Below are positions 1 to 8,096 of a stretch of 64,000 nucleotides of DNA, in pieces (the first letter of the stretch is position 1; every line of letters starts with the position of its first letter). The notes beneath the pieces are model-generated. The model was not told where the DNA came from, ran no database searches, and worked only from the letters and a program-made list of their open reading frames with translations. Source of the stretch: DSOI01 sp041394885 (lineage in GTDB: Bacteria; Acidobacteriota; Terriglobia; Bryobacterales; Bryobacteraceae). Location: assembly GCA_041394885.1 (NCBI GenBank), contig JAWKHI010000039.1:1-64000 (forward strand), read 5' to 3'. The position numbers were made by a program, and so were the translations under genes.

Positions 1-550
1 GCGCCCCGTCCGGTCCGCTGTAGTTGTCGAAATGGAAATAGAAGTAGCGGCGCTCGCGGTCGAGCGTTACGGTGAAATCCCCATGTCCCCCCGCGAAGTA
101 GCCATTCTCGGCCCCGCAATCATCGGGATAGCCGGACTCGAGCACGATACCAAGGTCGGTGAACGACCTGCCTGAGTCCCCGGAAACCAGCGCGCCGATC
201 CGGGGCGACGACAGTGCGCCGCAAGCCCAACTTTCGTGGTGATACCACGCATATAGGACGCCCTCGTCACTCATCCACGCTGATTCGATCCACAACGGAA
301 CGTGCGCATACGAGTCAAGCAGAACGGCTTGCGATTTCAGGCGCGAGAATTGCGAAGCGCCGTAGGACAGGATCGGCATTCCGTTCGATTGAAACACCGC
401 GAACGTGTCCCCGCGCCAAAAAACGGGGCTGCTCGAGTCCGAAATACCGGGCAGGTAGATCGGGAGAGCGGGCAAAACGGTCACCGTCTGTCCGAACAGA
501 GCGGGTGGGAACAGCAACAATCCCGCAAGCGCGATTGCACGTCTCGCCAT
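1..550 (-). CDS. Secreted protein with Asp-box (BNR-like) repeat, 3' end outside window
   Basis: The frame is open from an ATG at 550 to the left edge of the window, so at least 183 residues are present and the C-terminus is missing. It begins MARRAIALAGLLLFPPALFG, a typical signal peptide with a hydrophobic core. Around residues 133-140 the segment SGDSGRSFTDLG fits the BNR/Asp-box pattern (S-x-D-x-G-x-x-[FW]) of sialidase-like beta-propellers, so a secreted propeller protein is likely. One Asp-box in a partial sequence does not establish enzyme activity. It shares orientation with the methyltransferase gene upstream, with about 90 bases between them. Confidence 0.6.
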   Translation of the reverse strand, partial: MARRAIALAGLLLFPPALFGQTVTVLPALPIYLPGISDSSSPVFWRGDTFAVFQSNGMPILSYGASQFSRLKSQAVLLDSYAHVPLWIESAWMSDEGVLYAWYHHESWACGALSSPRIGALVSGDSGRSFTDLGIVLESGYPDDCGAENGYFAGGHGDFTVTLDRERRYFYFHFDNYSGPDGA

Positions 551-640
551 AGTGACTCCACTTCGATCCTTGCAACTGAAGGACCATCGGGAGGCCGGCG
601 AGGCAGAGAGAAAGCAGCTCAGGGCCGACGGCGCAGGCGC

Positions 641-1348
641 CTAGGCTTCCGGCTTCTTGATCACGGCCAAGTAGTGGGTATGCAGCGGTGGGATCAGTTC
701 CAATATCGGGTACGCCACCTTATTCATGAAGCCCAACCGGCGTACCAGCGGCGGAACAACCGTGGTGGACCGCATATGCGCCGTCCAGTCCGGGAACAGG
801 GAGGCGATGTCGCCCCGCTTGTAGGGCCGAACGTTTTTGTTGGACGGGTTCCGGTATCGCATCTCGTACCAGAGCACACCCCCTCCAGGGCGCAGCACAC
901 GCTTCACTTCCGACGCAATATTGGCAGCCATGGCCGGATTGACGGAACTCAGGACCACGAACAGCATCACGACGTCGAGCGATTCATCCTCGAAATCGAG
1001 GGCCTCGGCGTTGCCGACCGCAAAATTGATTCCCGGATAGGTCGACTTGGCGCCGCGGATGGCTTCCGGGCGCAAGTCCAGCCCGTGCATGTCGTCCCGC
1101 CGCATACCGAGAGCTTCGAGTGACGCCAGGTTCCCACCGAGGCCACAACCGATCTCGAGAGCTTTCTTCCCGGTCAGCGGGAGCATAGCGGCATCGGACA
1201 ACAACTGCTGCACCAACCACTGGCGTCTGCGGGCATTGGCTTGATTGCCCCGGTTCCGCCCCCAACGGGACGCAGCCGCCTTGCCGTACTCCTCGTAAAC
1301 GCGAAGGATACGGTCGACTTCCTGTTTCGTTTCCGCTCCGGTCGGCAT
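641..1348 (-). CDS. Class I SAM-dependent methyltransferase
   Basis: 235 residues with the Methyltransf_11-type Rossmann fold. Motif I is ALEIGCGLGGN near residues 64-74, the acidic residue after beta2 is in GLDLRPEAI near 90, and the post-II region ends with LRPGGGVLWYEM near 150. These show SAM binding, but the acceptor is not evident. The family includes small-molecule, quinone and lipid methyltransferases. No membrane segment or signal peptide is seen, so it is probably cytosolic. No neighbour hints at the substrate. The ATG start at 1348 fits the usual short N-terminal helix before motif I. Confidence 0.8.
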   Translation of the reverse strand: MPTGAETKQEVDRILRVYEEYGKAAASRWGRNRGNQANARRRQWLVQQLLSDAAMLPLTGKKALEIGCGLGGNLASLEALGMRRDDMHGLDLRPEAIRGAKSTYPGINFAVGNAEALDFEDESLDVVMLFVVLSSVNPAMAANIASEVKRVLRPGGGVLWYEMRYRNPSNKNVRPYKRGDIASLFPDWTAHMRSTTVVPPLVRRLGFMNKVAYPILELIPPLHTHYLAVIKKPEA

Positions 1349-1427
1349 GGTAATTCGTTTCGCTCCGGATTACTCGTACTACTCTATCACTGCCGGACTT
1401 GACGGCCCAGCCGGCCACCGGTCGACG

Positions 1428-3296
1428 CTACAAGGAAAACGTGACGAAGGAATCGCCCGGGGCTGAAAAGCCCTTGCCTCCGCCGCAGGCAATCGTCACG
1501 TACTGCTTGCCGCCTACCTCATAGGTGCAGGGCGTGGCGAACCCGGCGGTTTCGAGCTGATGCTCCCATAGAATGTCTCCGCTGCGGGAATCGAAGGCGC
1601 GCATCTTTTTATCGAGCGTGCCCGCCATGAACACGAGTTCACCCGCGGTGGCGATGGCGCCTCCGTCGGCAGGGGTGCCCGTCTTCGGAATGCCCTTGGC
1701 TGTCAATTCCGGATACTCGCCGTTCACCGTGCGCCAAGCAAAATCGCCGCTGGCCAAGTCGATTGCGTTCATATAGCCCCACGGCGGTTTGATGGCCGGA
1801 TAGCCATCGGGGTCGTACAATCGCGCCCGCTGGGTGAGCCGGTAGGGATAGCCGGAACCCTCCTCGGCCTTCGACAGTACGATCCGGTTCGTGTTCTCCG
1901 ACGAACTTACGAACAAACGGTTCAGCTTCGGATCGTAGCAGCAACCTCCCCACAACACACCGCCGCGAAATCCCGGATGCACGATCGTCCCTTCGCCACT
2001 GGGAGGCGTGTAGATCCGCCCCGCGCGCGATTCCGCAAAGATCTTGGCGATCGCTTCGGTGGATTTCCCGGAGATGTTCGTGATCTCGTCCTTGGTGAAT
2101 TCGATCCTGTTGAGCGGCGGCGGCTTCAGCGGGAACGGCTGCGTGGGCCAGAGTTTCTCGCCCGGAACGTCGGACGCGGGAATGGGACGCTCCTCGATTC
2201 CGAATACCGGCTTACCGGTTTCGCGGTCAAACAGAAACACCAGCCCCATCTTCGTCATCTGGGCCACGGCGTCGAAGGTGCGGCCGTCTTTGCGGATGGT
2301 GATCAACGCGGGCTGGCAGGGGAGATCGTAGTCCCAAACATCGTGATGCACCAACTGCTGGTGCCAGATCCGCTTCCCCGTCAACGCGTCCAGCACGATC
2401 ACGCAGTTGGCGAACAAGTTCTGGCCGATGCGGTCTCCGCCATAGTAGTCGTACGCCGGCGATCCGGTGGAAACGAACACCCATCCCCGTTTGGTGTCGA
2501 GACTGATGCCGCCCCAGTTGTTGGTGCCGCCGGCTTTCTTCCAGGAATCGCCGCCCCAGGTGTCGTGCCCGAATTCGCCCGGCTTGGGAATGGTGTGGAA
2601 GATCCAGCGCCTCTTGCCCGTACGGGCGTCCCACCCGCGAACGTGGCCCGGCGCCTGGGGATCCGGCGCATCGCCACCGCCCCCGCCGGTGATCACCACA
2701 TCTTTGTACACCACCACTGGACTGGTGTGCCGCACCGAAAGCTCGGGGCGATCCTTGTCCAATTCCTTCTTCAGATCCAGCGCGCCCTCGTTGGCAAACC
2801 CCGGAATCAGTTTGCCCGTGTTCGCGTTCAAGCAATAAACCTGGTCCCGAATCGGAACGAAGATGCGTTTATCCTTGGCATTGTCGGGATCCTGCCAATA
2901 CGCCGCGGCCCGATTCACGCCCGGAGAGCCGCGCCGCCGGGCGCCTTCCGAAGGATTGAAGTTCCAAAGCAGTTTGCCGGATGCCGCATCGAGCGCCCGC
3001 ACCTGCACCATCGCGGTGGTGATGTACATCACACCGTCGATCACGATCGGAGTGCTCTCGATGGTGGTGGCGGGCCGCGGCAGCGAGTCTTCGGTGTGGT
3101 GCGTCCATGCCGGTTTCAGCCGCTTGACATTGGAGCGGTTGATTTGCGTGAGCGGGGAGTAGCGCGACGCGCCGGCATCGCCGCCGTAATGATGCCATTC
3201 CCGTGCTGCATCGGTGGCCGCAAAGGCACCAGGAAGAAGAGTGGTGGCTGCGCCGGCTTGCAGAAAACGCCGCCGGGCGATGGAATCGTTTGGCAT
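1428..3296 (-). CDS. PQQ-dependent dehydrogenase (quinoprotein glucose/alcohol dehydrogenase family)
   Basis: 622 residues. The N-terminus has a Tat-like signal (RRRFLQAGAATTLLPGAFA), so export to the periplasm is expected. The mature part has the opening W-x-x-Y-G-x-D and RYSPLTQIN motif of PQQ propellers and repeated AL[DN]A.TGK..W blades. The Asp-rich active-site segment VHHDVWDYDLPCQPALI sits near residue 315. Members oxidise sugars or alcohols and pass electrons to the respiratory chain. No haem c motif is visible, so the acceptor is probably quinone or a separate cytochrome. The substrate cannot be read from the sequence. A TATACT box 8 nt before the ATG suggests a leaderless transcript. 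Confidence 0.88.
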   Translation of the reverse strand: MPNDSIARRRFLQAGAATTLLPGAFAATDAAREWHHYGGDAGASRYSPLTQINRSNVKRLKPAWTHHTEDSLPRPATTIESTPIVIDGVMYITTAMVQVRALDAASGKLLWNFNPSEGARRRGSPGVNRAAAYWQDPDNAKDKRIFVPIRDQVYCLNANTGKLIPGFANEGALDLKKELDKDRPELSVRHTSPVVVYKDVVITGGGGGDAPDPQAPGHVRGWDARTGKRRWIFHTIPKPGEFGHDTWGGDSWKKAGGTNNWGGISLDTKRGWVFVSTGSPAYDYYGGDRIGQNLFANCVIVLDALTGKRIWHQQLVHHDVWDYDLPCQPALITIRKDGRTFDAVAQMTKMGLVFLFDRETGKPVFGIEERPIPASDVPGEKLWPTQPFPLKPPPLNRIEFTKDEITNISGKSTEAIAKIFAESRAGRIYTPPSGEGTIVHPGFRGGVLWGGCCYDPKLNRLFVSSSENTNRIVLSKAEEGSGYPYRLTQRARLYDPDGYPAIKPPWGYMNAIDLASGDFAWRTVNGEYPELTAKGIPKTGTPADGGAIATAGELVFMAGTLDKKMRAFDSRSGDILWEHQLETAGFATPCTYEVGGKQYVTIACGGGKGFSAPGDSFVTFSL

Positions 3297-3304
3297 CGCT
3301 TTGC

Positions 3305-3310
3305 AGTATA
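3305..3310 (-). promoter_or_regulatory. Probable -10 box (TATACT) of the PQQ dehydrogenase gene
   Basis: On the minus strand TATACT is followed by 8 bases and then the ATG at 3296. Transcription would start at or next to the start codon. No clear TTGACA-like -35 box or ribosome binding site is seen. Confidence 0.4.
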
Positions 3311-3366
3311 TCGGGTTCGGAGTCTTCGCCGAATCATCCCGGCGTCATCATGCCAGATTCAGCATT

Positions 3367-4026
3367 TCAGCCTGGGCCGGCGACGAGTTCCACGATGGTG
3401 CGGGATCCCATCTGCTCCGGCAGGCCGTAGCGCGCAACCACTCGAATCTTCACCGGTTTTGTCCGCGCCGTCCGCTTTCGTACCATTGCCTCGGCCTCGG
3501 CGATCTCGACGTCCACGTCTGGTCCCTTATAGAGGAGCAACCGGCTGCCGGCATCGAGCGCCGGCGCGAACAGGTCGACCGCCTTGGCGAGTGGCGCCAC
3601 GGCGCGCGCGGTCACGATCGCGGCGCGATTCGCCCGCAACCAGTCTTCGGCGCGAACCGGATGCACGGCTGCGTTCTTCAATCCCAACGCCGCCACGGCC
3701 GATTCCACGAACCGCGCCTTTTTTTGCGTGGATTCGATGAGCGCGAATTGGGCCTCCGGCATCGCCAGCGCCAGCGGGATCCCAGGGAATCCAGCGCCTG
3801 TGCCTGCATCGGCAATGCTCCGTGCCCCTGCAAAAAGCCGCCAAGGAAGCAGCGAATCCAGGACGTGTTTGATCGCAGCCTCCCGGGCGTCCACGATGCG
3901 CGTGAGATTGAACTGGCGGTTGGCCTCTTCGATGAGGCGCAGATGTGCGGCCGCCCCCTCGATGCACGCGTCACGATGAGGAAGGTCCGCCGGGAGCAAG
4001 GCTTGCAGGTGCTCGGTGTAGACCAC
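3367..4026 (-). CDS. rsmG: 16S rRNA (guanine-N7)-methyltransferase RsmG
   Basis: 219 residues, the usual size for RsmG/GidB. It has the family sequence NRQFNLTRI near residue 38, KHVLDSLL near 54 and the SAM motif IADAGTGAGFPGIPLAL near 71-87. FALIESTQKKARF follows near 93-105 and TARAVAPL near 139. RsmG methylates G527 of 16S rRNA in the 530 loop, and its loss gives low-level streptomycin resistance. It lies 5 bases downstream of the PhoD gene in the same direction, so the two are probably co-transcribed. It is not next to parA/parB or mnmG here, unlike the classical gid locus. Confidence 0.93.
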   Translation of the reverse strand: MVYTEHLQALLPADLPHRDACIEGAAAHLRLIEEANRQFNLTRIVDAREAAIKHVLDSLLPWRLFAGARSIADAGTGAGFPGIPLALAMPEAQFALIESTQKKARFVESAVAALGLKNAAVHPVRAEDWLRANRAAIVTARAVAPLAKAVDLFAPALDAGSRLLLYKGPDVDVEIAEAEAMVRKRTARTKPVKIRVVARYGLPEQMGSRTIVELVAGPG

Positions 4027-4031
4027 GTTCC

Positions 4032-5558
4032 CTACGCGCGATGCGCGCCCGCCCGGCCGTCTTCCACCGCGAACGCCGCCTTGGTGCGCACTGGAGAATC
4101 CGGCACGGTCACGCGATCCACGATCCGGTAGTCCGCATTCATGCCGTTTTTGGCCAAGGTGCAGCTCACATAGCCGCGCTGCGCGTTATGGAAGTGAACC
4201 TGCGGATTGTCCGGAAGGTAACTCGCCACGCGTTCCGGCACATCGGCGCCGTCGCCGCCGGAGGAAATCGAGGTGCCCGTGAACTCGGTGGCCACCACCG
4301 GTGACGACGAGTCGCGAAAGCGCTCCCGAAGGTCGCACACCCAGCTCGAATGAACGTCGCCGGTGATCACCACGGGATTGGATGGTTTCCGTTCGGCCAG
4401 GAATCGCATGAAGCGGACCCGGGCCGTTTCATATCCGCTCCATTGATCCATCGGATAGCGCTCGCCATCGCCCCCATCGCGATCGATCTTGGCCATCATC
4501 ACCTGATTGCAGAGGATGTTCCATTGGGATTTCGATCGCGACAGGCCTTCGGTCAACCAGCGCTCCTGCGCGTCGCCGAACATCGTCTGCGCCGCCGCGG
4601 TCATATCGGCGCAAGGCGGCTTGTCGCCGTCTCCGCAAGGCTGATCGGTCCGATACTGCCGTGTATCCAAGACGAAGAAACGCGCCAGGGGCCCATAGGA
4701 GAAGTCGCGGTAAAGCTGCATCGACGACCCCCGGGGCATCGACGTTCGCCGCAGCGGCATCGACTCGTAATAGGCCTGATACGCATTCGCCCGCCGCTCG
4801 AGAAAAGCATCATGGGCCTGCGCGTCTTCCGGAACATCGGCGGCGTAGTTGTTGTCCACCTCGTGGTCGTCCCACGTCACCATCCACGGAAACAGCCGAT
4901 GCGCCTCGCGGAGATTCGCATCCGAGCGGTACAAGGCGTAGCGGTTCCGGTAGTCAGTGAGCGAAACAATTTCTCCGCCCGTGTGGGCCCGCACGAGATT
5001 GGCTCGCGCCGGCCCTTCATAGATGTAGTCACCGAGATGCACGATCAGGTCGAGATCTTCCTGAACCATGTGCTTGTACGCGGTGTAGTGGCCCTGTTCG
5101 AAATGCTGGCAGGAGGCGAATGCGAAGCGGAGCTTTTCCACCGGCCCATCCGGCGCCGTGCGCGTCCGCCCCACCGGGCTCGCCTGCCCGTTCACGATGA
5201 ACCGGTACCAATACCATCGGCCCGGCTGAAGGCCTTCCACTTCCGCATGCACGGAATGGCCCAACTCCGGCGTGGCTTCTACTTTGCCGCGTTTGGCGAT
5301 ACGCCGCATGTTTTCGTCCGGCGACACTTCCCACTGCACCGGAACGCGCTCGCGCTGCCAAGCCTGTTCGCGGCCGGGGTCGCCATGGAGCCGGGTCCAG
5401 AGCACGACGCCTCGCGCGGTGGGATCTCCGGAAGCGACTCCGGATTGGAAAGGATCCGCGGAAAACGCCGGCGCGGCCAGCAATTGACTGGCATGGCGGG
5501 GCGGAAAGGTGAGAGCCAGCCAGGAGCACGATCGGATGAGGTCACGTCGGTTCAGCAT
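4032..5558 (-). CDS. phoD: PhoD-like alkaline phosphatase/phosphodiesterase
   Basis: 508 residues with a twin-arginine start (NRRDLIRSC), as expected for Tat-exported PhoD enzymes. An N-terminal Ig-like PhoD domain (FQSGVASGDPTARGVVLWTR near residue 38) precedes the metallophosphatase domain. Metal-binding segments are visible: FASCQHFEQGHYTAY, HLGDYIYEG, WDDHEVDNNY and VITGDVHSSW. The family hydrolyses phosphomonoesters and diesters in the periplasm with Fe/Ca centres. The gene starts about 100 bases from the divergent transporter at 5655 and is followed 5 bases later by rsmG. No Pho box was recognised. Confidence 0.9.
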   Translation of the reverse strand: MLNRRDLIRSCSWLALTFPPRHASQLLAAPAFSADPFQSGVASGDPTARGVVLWTRLHGDPGREQAWQRERVPVQWEVSPDENMRRIAKRGKVEATPELGHSVHAEVEGLQPGRWYWYRFIVNGQASPVGRTRTAPDGPVEKLRFAFASCQHFEQGHYTAYKHMVQEDLDLIVHLGDYIYEGPARANLVRAHTGGEIVSLTDYRNRYALYRSDANLREAHRLFPWMVTWDDHEVDNNYAADVPEDAQAHDAFLERRANAYQAYYESMPLRRTSMPRGSSMQLYRDFSYGPLARFFVLDTRQYRTDQPCGDGDKPPCADMTAAAQTMFGDAQERWLTEGLSRSKSQWNILCNQVMMAKIDRDGGDGERYPMDQWSGYETARVRFMRFLAERKPSNPVVITGDVHSSWVCDLRERFRDSSSPVVATEFTGTSISSGGDGADVPERVASYLPDNPQVHFHNAQRGYVSCTLAKNGMNADYRIVDRVTVPDSPVRTKAAFAVEDGRAGAHRA

Positions 5559-5642
5559 GGGTTTTCAGCACCATGGTAAGCGTCTTGCGCCCCCTGGCGC
5601 CAGCACGGCATGCCGCTCCCGAGCGAGGGGGCCAAGCTGGAC

Positions 5643-5648
5643 TAGACT
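5643..5648 (+). promoter_or_regulatory. Probable -10 box (TAGACT) of the apionate operon
   Basis: TAGACT is followed by 6 bases and a TTG start codon at 5655. The same spacing occurs before other genes in this window and suggests a leaderless mRNA. No -35 consensus is clear. Confidence 0.3.
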
Positions 5649-5654
5649 AGGGAA

Positions 5655-6875
5655 TTGCCGTCCAAGCGCATCCTGCTGCTCCTGCTGGTTCTGCTGGCCG
5701 CCATCACGTTCCTGGACCGGCTGGCCATCGCCGCGGCGGGACCTCGCATCCAATCCGAACTGGGGCTCTCCCCCGAGCAATGGGGATGGGTGCTCGGCGC
5801 ATTCGTCCTGGCATACGGAGTGTTTGAAATTCCCACCGGCCGATGGGGGGACCGCTTCGGACGGCGCGGCGTACTCACTCGCATCGTACTTTGGTGGTCC
5901 GCCTTCACCGCGATCACGGGCATGGTCTCGGGCTTCGCTCCCCTGGTGGTGACCCGATTCCTTTTCGGAGCGGGCGAAGCGGGTGCATATCCGAACATGG
6001 CGGGTGTCGTTTCCAAACGATTCGCCACCACCGAGCGCGCCGCCGCGCAAGGCTTCATCTGGGGAGCGAGCCGGGCCGGCGGGGCACTGTCGCCACTGTT
6101 GGTGGTCCCGATCCAGGCTGCCTTCGGATGGCGCGCATCTTTTTTCCTGTTCGGCGGCATCGGCGTGGTATGGTGCGCCGTCTGGTGGCGGTGGTACCGC
6201 GACGAGACTCCAGAGCCCGTCGAGCCATCGCCAGTGCAAGATGCAGACGACGCCCCATGGGGCGTGCTACTAGGATCGGCCCAGGTGCGTTTCATCGTGC
6301 TGATGTATGGCTGCTACGCGTGGGGATCGTGGTTCTATTTCTCATGGCTCCACACATGGCTGGTGAAAGGCCGTGGATTTAGCGAGTCCGAAATGGCCAT
6401 CTTCTCCGCGCTGCCATTCGTGCTGGGCGCCGCGGCGAATCTCGCCGGCGGCTTCCTGAGCGACGCCTCCGTGCGCCGGTTCGGCCTCCGGCGCGGACGC
6501 GTTCTCGTCGGCTCCAGTTGCCTCGCCACCGCCGCGGTGCTCCTTGCGGCTACGGCGCTCGCGCAGGATCGAGGCGTCGCAGTCGCGCTGCTCACCTTGG
6601 GGTTCGGTGTGATGGATCTGATGCTGCCCTCGGCGTGGGCCATCTGCCTCGACGTGAGCGGTCCGCACGCCGGCGCGGTCACAGGCGCGATGAACACGGC
6701 GGGCCAATTGGGTGGCTTTCTCTGCACGGTGGTGTTCGGCTACGTCGTGGGGCGATGGGGCAACTATGACCTGCCGTTGTTCCTCATTGCCGCCATGGTT
6801 GCCACGGCCGCGGTGTTGTTCACCCGCATCGACGCCAGCCGGCCGCTGTTTGCGGCGCCAGATACGATGAATTGA
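5655..6875 (+). CDS. MFS transporter, anion:cation symporter (ACS) type, probable apionate/sugar-acid uptake
   Basis: 406 residues with about 12 hydrophobic segments. The start is a TTG; the next ATG would delete the first helix. Family motifs are visible: RLAIAAAGPRIQSELGLS in the first loop, GRWGDRFGRRGVL (MFS motif A) near residue 60, and GAGEAGAYPNMAGVV near 110, typical of the ACS group that carries hexuronates, galactonate and similar acids. It opens a plus-strand operon, with the RuBisCO-like gene starting 3 bases after its stop. Substrate is inferred from that context: D-apionate or a related branched sugar acid. The carrier itself does not reveal it. Confidence 0.85.
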   Translation: MPSKRILLLLLVLLAAITFLDRLAIAAAGPRIQSELGLSPEQWGWVLGAFVLAYGVFEIPTGRWGDRFGRRGVLTRIVLWWSAFTAITGMVSGFAPLVVTRFLFGAGEAGAYPNMAGVVSKRFATTERAAAQGFIWGASRAGGALSPLLVVPIQAAFGWRASFFLFGGIGVVWCAVWWRWYRDETPEPVEPSPVQDADDAPWGVLLGSAQVRFIVLMYGCYAWGSWFYFSWLHTWLVKGRGFSESEMAIFSALPFVLGAAANLAGGFLSDASVRRFGLRRGRVLVGSSCLATAAVLLAATALAQDRGVAVALLTLGFGVMDLMLPSAWAICLDVSGPHAGAVTGAMNTAGQLGGFLCTVVFGYVVGRWGNYDLPLFLIAAMVATAAVLFTRIDASRPLFAAPDTMN

Positions 6876-6878
6876 TCT

Positions 6879-8096
6879 ATGCTTTCGTCTCACCCTGACC
6901 GGATCGCCGCTCGCTACTGGATCGAGACGGCGTTTCCACTCGCCGATGCCGCGGAAGTCCTGGCCGGCGAGCAATCGTCGGGCACCTTCATCCGCGTGCC
7001 CGGTGAAACCGATGAACTGCGGGCCCGCCATGCCGCGCGCGTGGAAAGCATCACCGAACTCGACGCCGTTTCCACACCTTCGCTGCCCGGAGCCGGTGTA
7101 CCCAAGGGATTGACCGGACCGCCGGTCTACCGGCGCGCCGAGATACTCGTTTCCTGGCCGCTCGAAAACCTCGGCCCGTCTTTGCCCAACCTCATGGCAA
7201 CGGTCGCCGGCAATCTCTTCGAGCTGAAGCCGTTCTCCGGCCTCAAACTGCTGGACCTGAAACTGCCGGACGCGTTTCGCGAAGCCTATCCGGGCCCTGC
7301 CTACGGCGTCGCCGGAACCCGCCGGCTCGCTGGCGTCGACACCTTGCCGCTCATCGGCACCATCATCAAACCGAGCGTGGGGCTCACGCCGGAACAAACC
7401 GCGGAGATGGTGGCGAAACTGGCCGCCGGCGGCATCGACTTCATCAAAGACGATGAATTGCAGTGCGACGGTCCACATTGCCCGTTTGCCGACCGCGTGG
7501 CCGCTGTGATGAGCGTGCTTCTCGATCATGCGGACAAGACCGGAAAGAAGGTGATGTATGCCTTCAACGTCACCGGCGAGGTGGATGAAATGCGCCGCCG
7601 TCATGACGCTGTCGCCGCGGCCGGCGGCACCTGCGTGATGGTGAGCGTGAACGCCGCCGGCTTGCCTGGCGTCACCAGCCTGCGGCGCCATGCACAGCTT
7701 CCCATTCACGGGCACCGAAACGGATGGGGGATGTTTGACCGGTCACCCGCCATCGGCATGAGCTATCTCGCGTATCAGAAGTTCTGGCGCGTGGCCGGCG
7801 TGGATCATCTGCACGTCAACGGTCTGCGGAACAAGTTCTGCGAGAGCGATGAATCGGTGATCGCGTCGGCGCGCGAATGCCTCACGCCGATGTTCGCCTC
7901 GCCAGACCCGGGGTTCACTGTGATGCCGGTTTTTTCGTCGGGGCAAACGGCTTCGCAGCCCGCTGACACGTATCGATCGCTCGGCTCCACGGATCTGATT
8001 TACGCTTGCGGAGGCGGCATCATGGGTCATCCGGAAGGGATCGCAGGCGGAGTCCGCAGTGTACGCGAGGCCTGGGAAGCCGCGATCGCATCGTGA
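6879..8096 (+). CDS. RuBisCO-like protein, probable 3-oxo-isoapionate-4-phosphate decarboxylase or transcarboxylase/hydrolase
   Basis: 405 residues, clearly of the RuBisCO large-subunit fold. The catalytic lysine region is TIIKPSVGL (K164, equivalent to RuBisCO K175). The metal site is GGIDFIKDDELQ (K190, D192, E193, equivalent to carbamylated K201 with D203 and E204). The loop-6 lysine region of true RuBisCO is not recognisable, so CO2 fixation is not expected. Characterised relatives in D-apionate catabolism are OiaX (decarboxylase, giving L-erythrulose 1-phosphate) and OiaT (transcarboxylase/hydrolase). The DUF1537 kinase and ApnO-like gene that follow make this role likely. I cannot tell OiaX from OiaT. 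Its stop overlaps the next start (GTGA). Confidence 0.85.
   Translation: MLSSHPDRIAARYWIETAFPLADAAEVLAGEQSSGTFIRVPGETDELRARHAARVESITELDAVSTPSLPGAGVPKGLTGPPVYRRAEILVSWPLENLGPSLPNLMATVAGNLFELKPFSGLKLLDLKLPDAFREAYPGPAYGVAGTRRLAGVDTLPLIGTIIKPSVGLTPEQTAEMVAKLAAGGIDFIKDDELQCDGPHCPFADRVAAVMSVLLDHADKTGKKVMYAFNVTGEVDEMRRRHDAVAAAGGTCVMVSVNAAGLPGVTSLRRHAQLPIHGHRNGWGMFDRSPAIGMSYLAYQKFWRVAGVDHLHVNGLRNKFCESDESVIASARECLTPMFASPDPGFTVMPVFSSGQTASQPADTYRSLGSTDLIYACGGGIMGHPEGIAGGVRSVREAWEAAIAS

Noticed and set aside
1977..3740. A 587-residue plus-strand open frame
   Set aside because: It is a shadow of the PQQ dehydrogenase and part of rsmG on the minus strand, with His/Arg/Pro-rich composition and no recognisable motif.
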